Source: Pseudocitrobacter cyperus (GTDB lineage Bacteria; Pseudomonadota; Gammaproteobacteria; Enterobacterales; Enterobacteriaceae). Taken from it: a stretch of DNA of 64,000 nt. Within the stretch, counting starts at the first letter, position 1, and every line of letters begins with the position of its first letter. The stretch lies in assembly GCF_039889165.1 (NCBI RefSeq), contig NZ_JAYMYY010000001.1, positions 1,674,001 through 1,738,000 on the forward strand, written 5' to 3'. Below the pieces are notes generated by a model. That model saw nothing but the letters and a program-made list of their open reading frames with translations, was not told the DNA's origin and did not search any database. Shown piece after piece: positions 16,910 through 26,517 of this stretch. The position numbers and the translations under genes are program-made.

Positions 16910-17335
16910 AGTGCACTCCTGCTAACATCTTATGGTTCTGGCGTTTGCTGTGTACAACAAATTCCTGCCGCAACGAAGGCGACGATAAAGGGATATCACG
17001 TAAAAACGGAAGATAACCGCACAATGAGACCGATAAACAGAGGCTTAGTTCGTCGGTAAAGGATGCAAAATACGCGAAACAGTTACATTTTACAGGCGCT
17101 CGTCATGAGATTCAGATTCTTGCTCTAACCGTATCCCGCTACGCAAATGAGAAATTCATGCTATCTATCATACGCGACGGATCACAAAAATGTGTATTCA
17201 GTACAAAGTTTCATAACCACGGTTACTCACCGTTACGTTTTTCCCGCTATGATAGCGTTTAACGGCATTTTCCCAGGTGCTGATTCATCGTGTTAGTAGT
17301 ATAAATACGCACTATCCTCCCATTTCAATTCATGG
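16910..17335. promoter_or_regulatory. Divergent intergenic region between sbmA and ampH
   Basis: 426 bases without a supported gene. It must hold the promoters of sbmA (leftward) and ampH (rightward). No repeat, hairpin with a T run or clear operator was seen. Confidence 0.6.
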
Positions 17336-18502
17336 ATGCCTTCGTTGAAACGTAGTCTGCTTTTTTCTGCCGCGCTTTGTGTGGCGTCATTGACCTCGGC
17401 CCGGGCGGCTCAGCCGATTACCGACCCCGTTTTTGCTTCCGATATCGTAGACCGTTACGCTAATCATATCTTTTATGGCAGCGGCGCCACGGGTATGGCA
17501 TTAGTGGTTATCGACGGCAATCAGCGAGTATTCCGCAGTTTCGGCGAAACCCGTCCCGGTAACAATGTGCATCCACAGTTAGATTCAGTGATTCGTATCG
17601 CGTCGCTGACGAAACTGATGACCAGCGAGATGCTGGTGAAACTGCTCGATCAGGGCGTGGTGAAACTGGATGATCCACTGAGTAAATTCGCCCCACCCGG
17701 CGCGCATGTCCCAACGTACCAGGGGTCGCCGATTCGGCTGGTGAACCTGGCGACGCATACCAGTTCGCTTCCGCGTGAACAACCCGGCGGCGCGGCGCAT
17801 CGCCCGGTCTTTGTCTGGCCAACTCAGTCACAGCGCTGGGCATATCTGAATAATGCAACGCTAAAATCCGCGCCGGGTACCCAGGCCAGCTACTCCAATC
17901 TGGCCTTCGATCTGCTGGCCGATGCGCTGGGCAACGCCGCAGGCAAGCCATACTCGCAACTGTTTGAAGAACAAATCACTCGTCCGCTGGGGATGAAAGA
18001 TACGACCTTTACGCCATCGCCCGATCAGTGCCGTCGTCTGATGGTCGCAGAGAAAGGAGCCAGCCCGTGCAACAATACGCTGGCCGCGGTGGGCAGCGGC
18101 GGGGTCTACTCTACCCCTGGTGATATGATGCGCTGGATGCAACAGTATCTTTCTTCTGATTTCTACCATCGCAGCAATCAGGCTGACCGGATGCAGACGC
18201 TGATTTATCAACGCAGTCAGCTTACCCGCGTTGTGGGGATGGATGTTCCAGGTAAAGCCGATGCGCTGGGTCTGGGATGGGTCTATATGTCACCGAAAAA
18301 TGGCCGCCCGGGGATTATCCAGAAAACTGGCGGCGGCGGTGGTTTCATTACTTATATGGCGATGATCCCGCAGGAAAATGTGGGAGCCTTTGTCGTTGTC
18401 ACCCGCTCGCCGTTGACGCGCTTCGTGAATATGAGTGACGGTATCAATAATCTGGTTACCGAACTGAGCGGCAACCAGCCGCAGGCGATTCCGGGATCTT
18501 AA
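17336..18502 (+). CDS. ampH: D-alanyl-D-alanine carboxypeptidase/endopeptidase AmpH
   Basis: A class C beta-lactamase-fold penicillin-binding protein (388 residues) that trims peptidoglycan peptides in the periplasm. The signal peptide ends near ARAA (residue 25). The catalytic triad motifs are SLTK (Ser90, Lys93), YSN in QASYSNLAF and KTG in IIQKTGGGGGF. The ATG at 17336 adds three residues to the E. coli N-terminus; a TTG at 17345 would give exactly MKRSLLFSA and cannot be excluded, as no clear ribosome-binding site decides. Its stop overlaps that of iprA on the other strand. Confidence 0.95.
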   Translation: MPSLKRSLLFSAALCVASLTSARAAQPITDPVFASDIVDRYANHIFYGSGATGMALVVIDGNQRVFRSFGETRPGNNVHPQLDSVIRIASLTKLMTSEMLVKLLDQGVVKLDDPLSKFAPPGAHVPTYQGSPIRLVNLATHTSSLPREQPGGAAHRPVFVWPTQSQRWAYLNNATLKSAPGTQASYSNLAFDLLADALGNAAGKPYSQLFEEQITRPLGMKDTTFTPSPDQCRRLMVAEKGASPCNNTLAAVGSGGVYSTPGDMMRWMQQYLSSDFYHRSNQADRMQTLIYQRSQLTRVVGMDVPGKADALGLGWVYMSPKNGRPGIIQKTGGGGGFITYMAMIPQENVGAFVVVTRSPLTRFVNMSDGINNLVTELSGNQPQAIPGS

Positions 18503-19125
18503 TAGTCGTATGGCAAACGCGTGATACTAACGAGTTTGCCCTTTTCCATTTGAATGTAATTGCCCTTTCTCAAAGCTGAGAGCACTTCGGCAATAACCGA
18601 ACGTGAGATATTCGTTCTTTGCTGGATAAATTTCATCACCCCAACTCTGGCGCGCAGATTGTCATTCCACTTCGCCATCACCAGTAGCGTACTGCGGATC
18701 TGATGGTAATTACTGGCACCAATAAGCTGCGCGTCGCGCACTTCCAGCATACGGTGCTGCCAGGTGACCCAATAGAATGCTTCTCGCCAAAGCTGATAGC
18801 GTGTCAGACAGTGCAGCGTGTCCTGTACGGGGAGGTAATATCCACGACAGTCGCTTTCCGTGGTAAGCGTATAATCCTGCTGAATTTTCATGACGGCTCC
18901 CGCCAGGCCGAAAATCGCCGGGCTTTGCCCCATGCCAAACAGAATATCGCCAGGGTTTCGTCTGACGGAAATAGCCCCTTGTGAGAGTACGACAGTGTAG
19001 TTTTCTGTTTTTTTATCTTCTGGCAACACCTGTGAGCCAGCCGACAAATCAAAATGGATACCGCGAGGAGATAAGTGCTTATCAAGAGTAACAAATTCGC
19101 TCAGTGGTTTACTCAATGCAGGCAT
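18499..19125 (-). CDS. iprA: Oxidative-stress regulator IprA
   Basis: A 208-residue cytosolic protein related to the Crp/Fnr fold: an N-terminal cyclic-nucleotide-like barrel and a C-terminal winged helix (RTNISRSVIAEVLSALRKGNYIQMEKGKLVSI). It matches E. coli IprA (YaiV) in its C-terminal half and less well in the N-terminal half. In E. coli and Salmonella IprA is an inhibitor of peroxide resistance; DNA binding is inferred. The last four bases overlap the ampH stop. Its 5' region contains the terminator of the autotransporter gene. Confidence 0.92.
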   Translation of the reverse strand: MPALSKPLSEFVTLDKHLSPRGIHFDLSAGSQVLPEDKKTENYTVVLSQGAISVRRNPGDILFGMGQSPAIFGLAGAVMKIQQDYTLTTESDCRGYYLPVQDTLHCLTRYQLWREAFYWVTWQHRMLEVRDAQLIGASNYHQIRSTLLVMAKWNDNLRARVGVMKFIQQRTNISRSVIAEVLSALRKGNYIQMEKGKLVSITRLPYDY

Positions 19126-19141
19126 TTTCTACCATCCATGT

Positions 19142-19170
19142 AAAAATGCCCGCCATATGATGACGGGCAT
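19142..19170 (-). terminator. Intrinsic terminator of the autotransporter gene
   Basis: On the minus strand ATGCCCG and CGGGCAT form a perfect 7-bp stem (19146-19152 with 19164-19170) followed at once by TTTT. It lies only 17 bases upstream of the iprA start, so the iprA promoter must overlap it or lie beyond it. Confidence 0.85.
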
Positions 19171-19189
19171 GAGTAACGTTTCAGTTAAA

Positions 19190-19209
19190 CAGGGAAGTCG
19201 CCTTCCCTG
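19190..19209 (-). terminator. Second hairpin after the autotransporter stop
   Basis: CAGGGAAG and CTTCCCTG form a perfect 8-bp stem with a four-base loop, 15 bases after the stop codon. A short TTT follows on the minus strand. Together with the hairpin at 19142-19170 it forms a tandem pair. Confidence 0.6.
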
Positions 19210-19224
19210 ACTACCGGAGAGCCA

Positions 19225-22209
19225 TTACCAGGTGTATTTAACACCTGCGTTTGCGCCCCAATCCTGATCAACATCGCCGCCGCCGAGGTAGTTAACACCG
19301 GTGTAAGCGCTGAAGTTCTTAGTGAAGCTGAACTGGCTGCCCACGCCTACGCGTACTGCGGAACCTTCAACACCGTTGTCAATGCTGTCGCCGTTGACGT
19401 CGGTATGGTTGTTGGAATCATCATATACGTAAGCCAGTTTGAAGTAAGGCGTCAGAGCCTGGTCACCGTAGTTGAAGGTGTAACCAGCATCAACACCCAG
19501 TTCATAACGCAGGCTGTCGTAGTCCTGACCACCGACTTCCATGTTGTTGCTCAGGCTATAGCTGTCGCCAGACTGGAACAGACCAGAGATGCTGCCGTAC
19601 GGAGTTACGTAGCCAGCGTCGTTGATTTTCCAGTCATAGCCCAGTTTCAGGCCAAAGCCCCATGCGCTGGTGTTCGTGTCGCCATCGACATATTCACCGT
19701 TGCTCATGGTTGCGCTCAGGTCGTTGCTGAAGCGGCTGTAGCTCAGGTTGCCATCAACAAAGATGTTGTTCGGGAAGCGAGCAGAAGAGTAGACATAGGC
19801 AGACTGGCTGTCCTGATCCACCTGACCGGTACGGTCGCTGATGTCGCCTTTCGCAAAGGCAGCCGCAGCACCGACGATCCATTTCGCATTGTTACCGTCG
19901 ATTTTGCTATCAACACCGACCATGATGCCGTTGACGTCCTGGTCATAGTTGATGGTGCCGTTATCGCCGTTGAAGTTACCACCGAAGTAGCTCACCCATG
20001 CGCCACCGTTGTCGTCAAAGCCATGACGAGAGGTGTTCAGGCGGTTGTTCAGGGTATCCTGCTGCATATTCCAGACGTTGGTGTTTGCAGACGGGATGCT
20101 CAGCGCCATGTTTGCGTAGTCGGTCAGCTCAGTCTGCTGCAGAACAACGGTGTTACCCACTTGCTGCGCCTGATAGGTGTATGCACCCAGGTCAGCTTTG
20201 TTGGCTGCAGAGAAGGTCGCGTCGCTCTTCTTATCGTTAACGTAGATCAGCTCGTTACCGTTGTAGTCAGCGATTGAACCTTTACCAGTTGCGTTATCGA
20301 TACGCACTTTGTAGTTACCGGTTGCAGCAGCTACGTGGTCGCCAGTGTTATCAACTTCGTTCTGACCCGCTTCTACAGATGCAGTATTGTCGTTGTCGCC
20401 ATTGCCATTGATAGTCAGGTGACCATCAGAGTTCATAGCGATAACACCGTAACCATAGTTAGACTTTGAGGTGTCGTTGGTGCGGTCGTTGACCAGGTCG
20501 GTATCCATTACATAATCGCTGCTATGGATATCGAATACGCCTGCATGGATATGACCAGCGGTATCGGTCGTGCTGGTCAGGTTCAGGGTATCAGTCTGGA
20601 ACGGGTTAGCATCAAACTGATCAACGTTCACATCCAACAGACCGCCGTTAGTCACGGTGATGGTGTTCGCGTACAGCGCTGCATCGGTAACGCCCCAGCC
20701 CGCAGAAACGTCATCAGACATTTTAACGGTACTGTTGTCGATGGTCAGCGTATCAGTAGCAACGTGGCCGTCTTCACCGATGTTCAGGTAAGAACCACCA
20801 GTCAGGGAAATGGTGTCAGAGATCAAACGAGAGTCTGCAACGTTAACCTGAGAACCGCTATTGATACTTAAGGTATCAATCAGAGAGGTTTTAGTTGTAT
20901 CCCACTCTGAAGCACCATTCAGGGTCACAGTGAACAAACCGCTCTGGTAAACTTCGTTGCCAACGATGTGATCATATTCATCATAAGCAGTGTTGGAATC
21001 ATCAATACCAACAGTTGACGCTGGCCACAGGCTGTTAGCCGCGATGTCGATCAAGGTTGCAGTGGCTTCGGTGCCAGACGCATATCCGTCATAAATACCA
21101 TCAAGAGGGCTATTTTCATCAATTTTACCGTCGCCATTAACATCCGAACCCAGATCAACCTGATGCACAGACATTGCAGCACCGACCCACTTACTACCGT
21201 TGTTCAGAGTCACATCCATACGGTCTGTGCCATCCCAACCATTAGTATCTACGTCAGCATTAGTGTCGCGATAGCTATCAGCACCATTCGGGAAGAAGTT
21301 TTCATCAAAGTTACTTGAGAAAACAACGTCACCCATCAGGGTTGAATTATCGAAAGTTGCCGTTGTCTGCATCGCGTTGTCTGCATACGGGTTCGCAATT
21401 GCAGCAATTGCAACATCGTCAGCGGTCAGCGTATTGCTGTAATCACCTGCATTTCCGGTATGACCAAACCAGCCATTAGTTCCTTCATCACTCCAGGAGC
21501 CAGAAGTCACGGTGGAGTCTTTCACAGTGATAGTGTTGTTAAACACTTCGCTGCTGTTAACGCCAGTGCTTACGGTATTATCGTCGATATCTTCCCACTC
21601 GTAACCCTGAGTCAGGGTAATACCCGCGACATGAGAGTTGTTGGTAATGGACAGATCAACTTCCTGATCCAGAGTGATTGCGGTGCCCATGCCGAAGACA
21701 TTAACAACGTGTGTATCAGCGGCGTTGTTATAGGTACCGTTGTAGGTATAGTGCTCGTAGTTGTCGTCGATGGTAGAGTTATCAACGGTCAGCGCCAGAC
21801 GGTCATAGATATAACCGGTAGCACGATCGCCAGCACATTCTTTCGTCATGCACTCAGAGGTGATCATGCCGTGGATTGTACTGTTTTTAATTGTCAGACT
21901 ATTGTTGTTGGTATTCGTGGAAATACCGTCATCCAGATAGTACGTAGAGATAACACTGTTAACGGTAGCGTTGTTAATTACCGGGTAGATGTCACCGTTA
22001 TAGTAGCTATCGGTAGCATAGTTGTTCCAGCCTACATAGCCATCATAGTAAACGTCATCAACATGAGAGGCGTCGTTGTAGTGATGAAAAGTATTGTAGG
22101 TGGTGCCAGAAATGTCGTTGGTTGACGCTGCATTTGCCTGAGAGGCGATCGCCAAAGTGCAAGCCAATGCTAATTGTGATACTACAAGTTTCTTTTTCCA
22201 GGAGTGCAT
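19225..22209 (-). CDS. Type Va autotransporter at the yaiT position
   Basis: A 994-residue protein: signal peptide 1-27 (ending ANA), a long Asn/Asp/Thr-rich passenger of beta-helix type (repeated NNSLTIKNSTI, TVDNSTI and TFDNSTLMGDVVFSS rungs) and a C-terminal beta-barrel from about residue 725 (GGAWVSYFGGNF) to the terminal NAGVKYTW aromatic residue. The barrel would insert in the outer membrane through the BAM complex and expose the passenger. Residues 356-367 (DVNGDGKIDENS) look like an EF-hand calcium loop, and Cys120 and Cys125 form the only close cysteine pair. E. coli has an autotransporter gene, yaiT, in this position (broken in K-12); here the frame is intact. The ligand is unknown. 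Confidence 0.9.
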   Translation of the reverse strand: MHSWKKKLVVSQLALACTLAIASQANAASTNDISGTTYNTFHHYNDASHVDDVYYDGYVGWNNYATDSYYNGDIYPVINNATVNSVISTYYLDDGISTNTNNNSLTIKNSTIHGMITSECMTKECAGDRATGYIYDRLALTVDNSTIDDNYEHYTYNGTYNNAADTHVVNVFGMGTAITLDQEVDLSITNNSHVAGITLTQGYEWEDIDDNTVSTGVNSSEVFNNTITVKDSTVTSGSWSDEGTNGWFGHTGNAGDYSNTLTADDVAIAAIANPYADNAMQTTATFDNSTLMGDVVFSSNFDENFFPNGADSYRDTNADVDTNGWDGTDRMDVTLNNGSKWVGAAMSVHQVDLGSDVNGDGKIDENSPLDGIYDGYASGTEATATLIDIAANSLWPASTVGIDDSNTAYDEYDHIVGNEVYQSGLFTVTLNGASEWDTTKTSLIDTLSINSGSQVNVADSRLISDTISLTGGSYLNIGEDGHVATDTLTIDNSTVKMSDDVSAGWGVTDAALYANTITVTNGGLLDVNVDQFDANPFQTDTLNLTSTTDTAGHIHAGVFDIHSSDYVMDTDLVNDRTNDTSKSNYGYGVIAMNSDGHLTINGNGDNDNTASVEAGQNEVDNTGDHVAAATGNYKVRIDNATGKGSIADYNGNELIYVNDKKSDATFSAANKADLGAYTYQAQQVGNTVVLQQTELTDYANMALSIPSANTNVWNMQQDTLNNRLNTSRHGFDDNGGAWVSYFGGNFNGDNGTINYDQDVNGIMVGVDSKIDGNNAKWIVGAAAAFAKGDISDRTGQVDQDSQSAYVYSSARFPNNIFVDGNLSYSRFSNDLSATMSNGEYVDGDTNTSAWGFGLKLGYDWKINDAGYVTPYGSISGLFQSGDSYSLSNNMEVGGQDYDSLRYELGVDAGYTFNYGDQALTPYFKLAYVYDDSNNHTDVNGDSIDNGVEGSAVRVGVGSQFSFTKNFSAYTGVNYLGGGDVDQDWGANAGVKYTW

Positions 22210-22764
22210 TTGTCATCCCTCCTCAGGGACGTAATATACGTTGGTCCATCAATTAACAATGCAATATGAATATTGTTGCGGATGTAATTATGCGATGCGC
22301 GGGATAAAAGGTTCAATTAATCTTTACTTAATGTCTGAATCCGGACAACTTAACCAACAAATGACTCACCATAAAAGAAAAAGCAAAAACCAAGTAATAT
22401 CAACCAGTAATAGATGCAATCATGACAATCCACGCCATTTACCACGGAATTAAAAAAACAAATCATTCACCATCATAATTTGAAAAACAAATTCATTAAA
22501 ACTATAAAAACAGAATGAACATTCAATATCATAAAAAATAAAATCGGCGCCTATAACTTACACAGGGATAAAAGAAACCTTATATATATAATTCATTTTA
22601 AAATAACAACACTCATCATTTAAAATAATTTAAGAAATTCCTAACCCTCTCCGTCATCCCGTATCCCCTCTCATATCTCCCCCTTTATAAGCACAACTTT
22701 AGTAAAACATCACAGTGATGATTCGGTTACAATGGGGGTCTGTTCCACAAACATCAGGCAAATC
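22210..22764. promoter_or_regulatory. AT-rich divergent region between the autotransporter gene and hemB
   Basis: 555 bases, strikingly A+T-rich from about 22250 to 22690, with many A/T runs but no credible gene. Such tracts commonly bind H-NS, so silencing of the autotransporter gene is plausible. Near hemB, ATCACAGTGAT (22709-22719) is a near-perfect palindrome and TACAAT (22728-22733) could be a -10; no good -35 is evident. Confidence 0.5.
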
Positions 22765-23739
22765 ATGACCGATTTAATCACTCGCCCACGCCGTCTGCGC
22801 CGTTCACCTGCGCTGCGGGCTATGTTTGAAGAGACAACACTGAGCTTAAACGACCTGGTGTTGCCGATCTTTGTTGAAGAAGAGATCAACGACTACAAAG
22901 CCATCGACGCCATGCCTGGCGTGATGCGCATTCCTGAGAAGCATCTTGCCCGTGAAATCGAGCGCATCGCTAATGCGGGCATTCGCTCTGTAATGACTTT
23001 CGGTATCTCGCACCACACAGACGCCACCGGCAGCGACGCCATGAAGGAAGATGGCCTCGTCGCGCGGATGTCGCGTATCTGTAAGGATGCCGTGCCGGAA
23101 ATGGTCGTCATGTCAGATACCTGCTTCTGTGAATACACTTCTCACGGCCACTGCGGTGTGTTGTGCGATCACGGTGTCGATAACGACCAAACGCTGGTAA
23201 ACCTCGGGAAACAAGCGGTTATCGCCGCCGCCGCTGGCGCTGATTTTATCGCCCCATCGGCAGCAATGGATGGACAGGTGCAGGCAATTCGTCAGGCGCT
23301 GGATGCCGCCGGCTTTACCGATACCGCTATTATGTCCTACTCCACGAAATTCGCCTCGTCGTTCTATGGCCCGTTCCGTGAAGCGGCGGGAACAGCGCTG
23401 AAGGGCGACCGTAAAACCTATCAGATGAACCCGATGAACCGCCGCGAAGCGATTCGTGAATCTCTGCTCGATGAAGCACAGGGAGCGGATTGCCTGATGG
23501 TAAAACCAGCAGGCCCGTATCTGGATATCCTGCGCGATATCCGCGAACGCACTGAACTGCCAATTGGTGCCTATCAGGTGAGCGGTGAGTACGCGATGAT
23601 TAAGTTCGCCGCGCAGGCGGGTGCCATTGATGAAGAGAAAGTCGTGCTGGAAAGCCTTGGTGCGATTAAGCGCGCGGGCGCGGATCTAATCTTTAGCTAC
23701 TTTGCGCTGGATTTGGCTGAGAAGAAGATTCTGCGGTAG
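22765..23739 (+). CDS. hemB: Porphobilinogen synthase (delta-aminolevulinic acid dehydratase)
   Basis: The product (324 residues) condenses two 5-aminolevulinates to porphobilinogen in haem synthesis, as a cytosolic octamer. The zinc cysteines Cys120, Cys122 and Cys130 lie in CFCEYTSHGHC, and the Schiff-base lysines are Lys195 (SYSTKFASS) and Lys247 (LMVKPAG). The ATG at 22765 gives the E. coli start (TDLITRPRRLRRSPALR); 11 codons open upstream do not match. It is convergent with tauD across a REP array that begins within ten bases of its stop. Confidence 0.97.
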   Translation: MTDLITRPRRLRRSPALRAMFEETTLSLNDLVLPIFVEEEINDYKAIDAMPGVMRIPEKHLAREIERIANAGIRSVMTFGISHHTDATGSDAMKEDGLVARMSRICKDAVPEMVVMSDTCFCEYTSHGHCGVLCDHGVDNDQTLVNLGKQAVIAAAAGADFIAPSAAMDGQVQAIRQALDAAGFTDTAIMSYSTKFASSFYGPFREAAGTALKGDRKTYQMNPMNRREAIRESLLDEAQGADCLMVKPAGPYLDILRDIRERTELPIGAYQVSGEYAMIKFAAQAGAIDEEKVVLESLGAIKRAGADLIFSYFALDLAEKKILR

Positions 23740-23744
23740 GGGTT

Positions 23745-24060
23745 TTCCCCTCACCCTAACCCTCTCCCCAAAGGGGCGAGGGGATGGATTGTGCACTGTT
23801 GTTAAGTTCTGCACTGGTTTTCTCCCTCTCCCTGTGGGAGAGGGCCGGGGTGAGGGCATCGGTGCGGCCATTTCCCCCTCACCCTAACCCTCTCCCTCAA
23901 AGGAGAGGGGACGGATTGTGCACAGTTGTTTAAGTTCTGCGCCGGTTTTCTCCCTCTCCCTGTGGGAGAGGGCGAGGGGACGGATTGTGCACAATTGCTA
24001 AGTTCTGCGCGGTTTTCTCCCTCTCCCTGTGGGAGAGGGCCGGGGTGAGGGCATCAGACC
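23745..24060. repeat. Composite REP (BIME-like) array, two full units and one truncated
   Basis: Each unit is a CCCTCACCCTAACCCTCTCC palindrome, a spacer with TTGTGCACA and AAGTTCTGC, then TTCTCCCTCTCCC-TGTG-GGGAGAGGGCCGGGGTGAGGG. Corresponding points are at 23821 and 23949 (period 128). The third copy starts 67 bases later because about 60 bases are missing. It fills the gap between the convergent genes hemB and tauD. Confidence 0.9.
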
Positions 24061-24070
24061 GCACATTCAC

Positions 24071-24919
24071 TCACGCCCGATAAAAAGGCTTGTCCCCCAG
24101 AATCGTCGCCCGGTGCATAATCCGGCGCTGCGGCAAATAATCGGCATTAGCATAGTGCTGCGTTACGCGGTTATCCCAAATGGCCACATCGTTCGGCTGC
24201 CAGCGCCAGCGCACCTGAAACTCAGGTTTCGTGACGTGCGCAAACAGAAAACCCAGTAGCGCTTCACTCTCTTTTTCCGTCACATCAACAATACGCGTGG
24301 TGAACCCTTCGTTGACGAACAGCGCCTGCTTGCCCGTCACGGGATGGGTGCGCACAACCGGATGCAGCAGTGGCGGATTCTTCGCAACAGCCTCCAGCCA
24401 GCGCTGGTGCTCGTCTTCCGTTTTACGGTACTTATATTCCGGGAACGACTTCTTAAAATCGTGCTCCGCCCGCAGGCCACTCAGTAAATTACGAAATGGC
24501 TCAGAAAGCGCTTCCCACGCCGCAATTCCACTGCTCCATAACGTATCGCCTCCGCTTGCCGGAAGTTCTTTAGAGGCCAGAATCGCCCCCGCTGGCGGTG
24601 TTTCAATAAAGGTTACGTCGGTGTGCCAGTTATCGTTATCCGGCGGGTTATCGTTATGCGTGTCCAGCACGATAATCTCCTCCACGCCCTGGGCATGAGG
24701 ATAAACCGGGTGAATATGCAGATCGCCGAAGCGCAACGCCAGATCGCGCTGCAATGTCGGGTTAATCACCTGATTACGCAGGAAAATTACCTGATGACGC
24801 AGCATGGCGTGATACAACTGCTCAAACTGGTTATCGTTCAACGGGCGGGTTAAATCAACGCCGCTGATTTCAGCACCAATATACGGCCCCAGCGGGGTAA
24901 TGGTTAAACGTTCACTCAT
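24071..24919 (-). CDS. tauD: Taurine dioxygenase
   Basis: The product (282 residues) is an Fe(II)/2-oxoglutarate enzyme that hydroxylates taurine, which then releases sulfite and aminoacetaldehyde. The iron ligands His99 and Asp101 (NWHTDVTF) and His255 (TQHYANADY) are present, and Arg270 (MHRATILG) is placed to bind 2-oxoglutarate. Cytosolic. Last gene of tauABCD; its start overlaps the tauC stop by four bases (ATGA), indicating translational coupling. Confidence 0.97.
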   Translation of the reverse strand: MSERLTITPLGPYIGAEISGVDLTRPLNDNQFEQLYHAMLRHQVIFLRNQVINPTLQRDLALRFGDLHIHPVYPHAQGVEEIIVLDTHNDNPPDNDNWHTDVTFIETPPAGAILASKELPASGGDTLWSSGIAAWEALSEPFRNLLSGLRAEHDFKKSFPEYKYRKTEDEHQRWLEAVAKNPPLLHPVVRTHPVTGKQALFVNEGFTTRIVDVTEKESEALLGFLFAHVTKPEFQVRWRWQPNDVAIWDNRVTQHYANADYLPQRRIMHRATILGDKPFYRA

Positions 24920-25743
24920 TGCACTTCTCCATGCCAGGGCGTCAGACGACGCTGCAACGCGCGCAGCCCCAGTTCTAAAACAAACGCGATAACCGCTATC
25001 ACCGCAATGCCTGCCAGCACGACGTCGGTCGCTAAAAACTCGCCAGCAGATTGCACCATAAAACCCAACCCTCGCGTGGCGGCGATAAGCTCAGCCGCAA
25101 CCAGCGTCGACCACCCCACGCCAAGGCCGATACGTAATCCGGTCAGGATTTCCGGCAGCGCACCGGGCAAAATCACATACCACAGCACTTGCAGGCGACT
25201 GGCGCCGAGCGACTGCGCAGCGCGTATCCGAACCTGTTGCGCGCTTTTCACCCCCGCCAGCGCCGACATCGCAACAGGCGCGAAAATCGCCAGGTAGATC
25301 AACAGGATCTTCGATGTTTCCCCAATACCGAACCAGATAACCATCAGCGGCAGATAAGCCAGCGGCGGCACCGGGCGATAAAGCTCAATAATCGGATCAA
25401 GAATGCCGCGCACGGTTGCGTTCAAACCCATCGCAATCCCCACCGGGACACCTATCAACACCGCCGCCAGCAGCGCGACGAGTATTCGCGCCAGGCTTGC
25501 CGACAAATGCTGCCACAAGGTGGCATCCATAAAGCCCTGCGGCCCGGCGATAGTGACCAGTTTTTGCAATACCTGCCCCGGCGGCGGCAGAAACAGCGGG
25601 CTGATGAGTTGCAGTGCAGCCACGCCCCACCACACCGTTAACAGCACCAGCAGCGTCGCCAGGCTCAGGGTTATCTGGCGGGAAAGCGGCCAGCGCCACT
25701 TCACGCTTTTCAGGCGCGGTTTATCATTGGCAACAACGCTCAT
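24916..25743 (-). CDS. tauC: Taurine ABC transporter permease
   Basis: A 275-residue inner-membrane protein with about six helices and the EAA-type loop (AAQSLGASRLQVLWYVILPGALPEILTGLRIGLG) that contacts the ATPase. It matches E. coli TauC throughout. It overlaps tauB by four bases and tauD by four, a tightly coupled operon. Confidence 0.96.
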   Translation of the reverse strand: MSVVANDKPRLKSVKWRWPLSRQITLSLATLLVLLTVWWGVAALQLISPLFLPPPGQVLQKLVTIAGPQGFMDATLWQHLSASLARILVALLAAVLIGVPVGIAMGLNATVRGILDPIIELYRPVPPLAYLPLMVIWFGIGETSKILLIYLAIFAPVAMSALAGVKSAQQVRIRAAQSLGASRLQVLWYVILPGALPEILTGLRIGLGVGWSTLVAAELIAATRGLGFMVQSAGEFLATDVVLAGIAVIAVIAFVLELGLRALQRRLTPWHGEVQ

Positions 25744-26507
25744 GAGAAGGCCTCCCGTTGTTCAAAGACGCGGCTCAGGACATACTCGCGCATGGCGATA
25801 AACTGCGGGTCAGATTTAATACTGCGGCAGGGCTCCCCGGCCACATAGCGGCGAGCAAACTCCAGCGGTAACCGTTCCATTACCCGACCAGGCCCCGGCG
25901 AGAGCAACACCAGTTCGGTAGCTAAAAAGACGGCTTCTTCAATATCATGCGTAATCAACAGTACCTGTTTGCCCGTCTCACTCCACAGATTCAGTAGCAG
26001 GGTTTGCATCTGTTCACGGGTAAAGGCATCCAGCGCGCCGAAGGGCTCATCCAGTAACAGCAACTGCGGGTTCGCCGCCAGCGCGCGGGCAATGCCGACG
26101 CGCTGACGCTGCCCACCGGACAACTGCCAGATAAAGCGTTTCTCCGCCCCTTCCAGGCCCACTTTCTTCAGCATTTCACGGGCGATTTCCAGCCGCTGCG
26201 CTTTCGCCATGCCGCTAAGCTGAAGGCCCAGCGCAATGTTGTCCTGCACGTTGCGCCACGGCAGCAGCCCTTCATTTTGAAAGACCACGCCACGTTCCGC
26301 CCCCGGCCCAACGACACGCTCTCCCCCCAACATGATGCTGCCCTGCTGATACGGCACAAATCCGGCTATCAGGTTCAGCAGCGTGGTTTTGCCACAGCCG
26401 GAGGGGCCGAGCACTACCAGCAGTTCACCGCTATCCAGCGTGAGGTTGATATCCTCCAGCGCGGGTTTTCCGCCGTAATCAGCATAAAGATGAGAAAGTT
26501 GCAGCAT
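25740..26507 (-). CDS. tauB: Taurine ABC transporter ATP-binding protein
   Basis: A 255-residue ATPase: Walker A GPSGCGKTT, signature LSGGQRQRVGIARAL, Walker B LLLLDEPFGALD and the H-loop ITHDIEEAV. The start is taken as the ATG at 26505-26507, six bases after AGGAG, giving the E. coli N-terminus MLQLSHLYADYGGKPALEDI; a GTG one codon upstream is a weaker option. It lies ten bases downstream of tauA. Confidence 0.96.
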   Translation of the reverse strand: MLQLSHLYADYGGKPALEDINLTLDSGELLVVLGPSGCGKTTLLNLIAGFVPYQQGSIMLGGERVVGPGAERGVVFQNEGLLPWRNVQDNIALGLQLSGMAKAQRLEIAREMLKKVGLEGAEKRFIWQLSGGQRQRVGIARALAANPQLLLLDEPFGALDAFTREQMQTLLLNLWSETGKQVLLITHDIEEAVFLATELVLLSPGPGRVMERLPLEFARRYVAGEPCRSIKSDPQFIAMREYVLSRVFEQREAFS

Positions 26508-26517
26508 CACAGACTCC

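Noticed and set aside
16910..17020. Sigma-E promoter for sbmA
   Set aside because: GGAATTT upstream of sbmA resembles a -35, but no suitable -10 follows at the right distance.
22241..22453. A 70-codon open frame in the A+T-rich gap upstream of hemB
   Set aside because: No good ribosome-binding site, composition typical of random A+T-rich DNA, and no known family.
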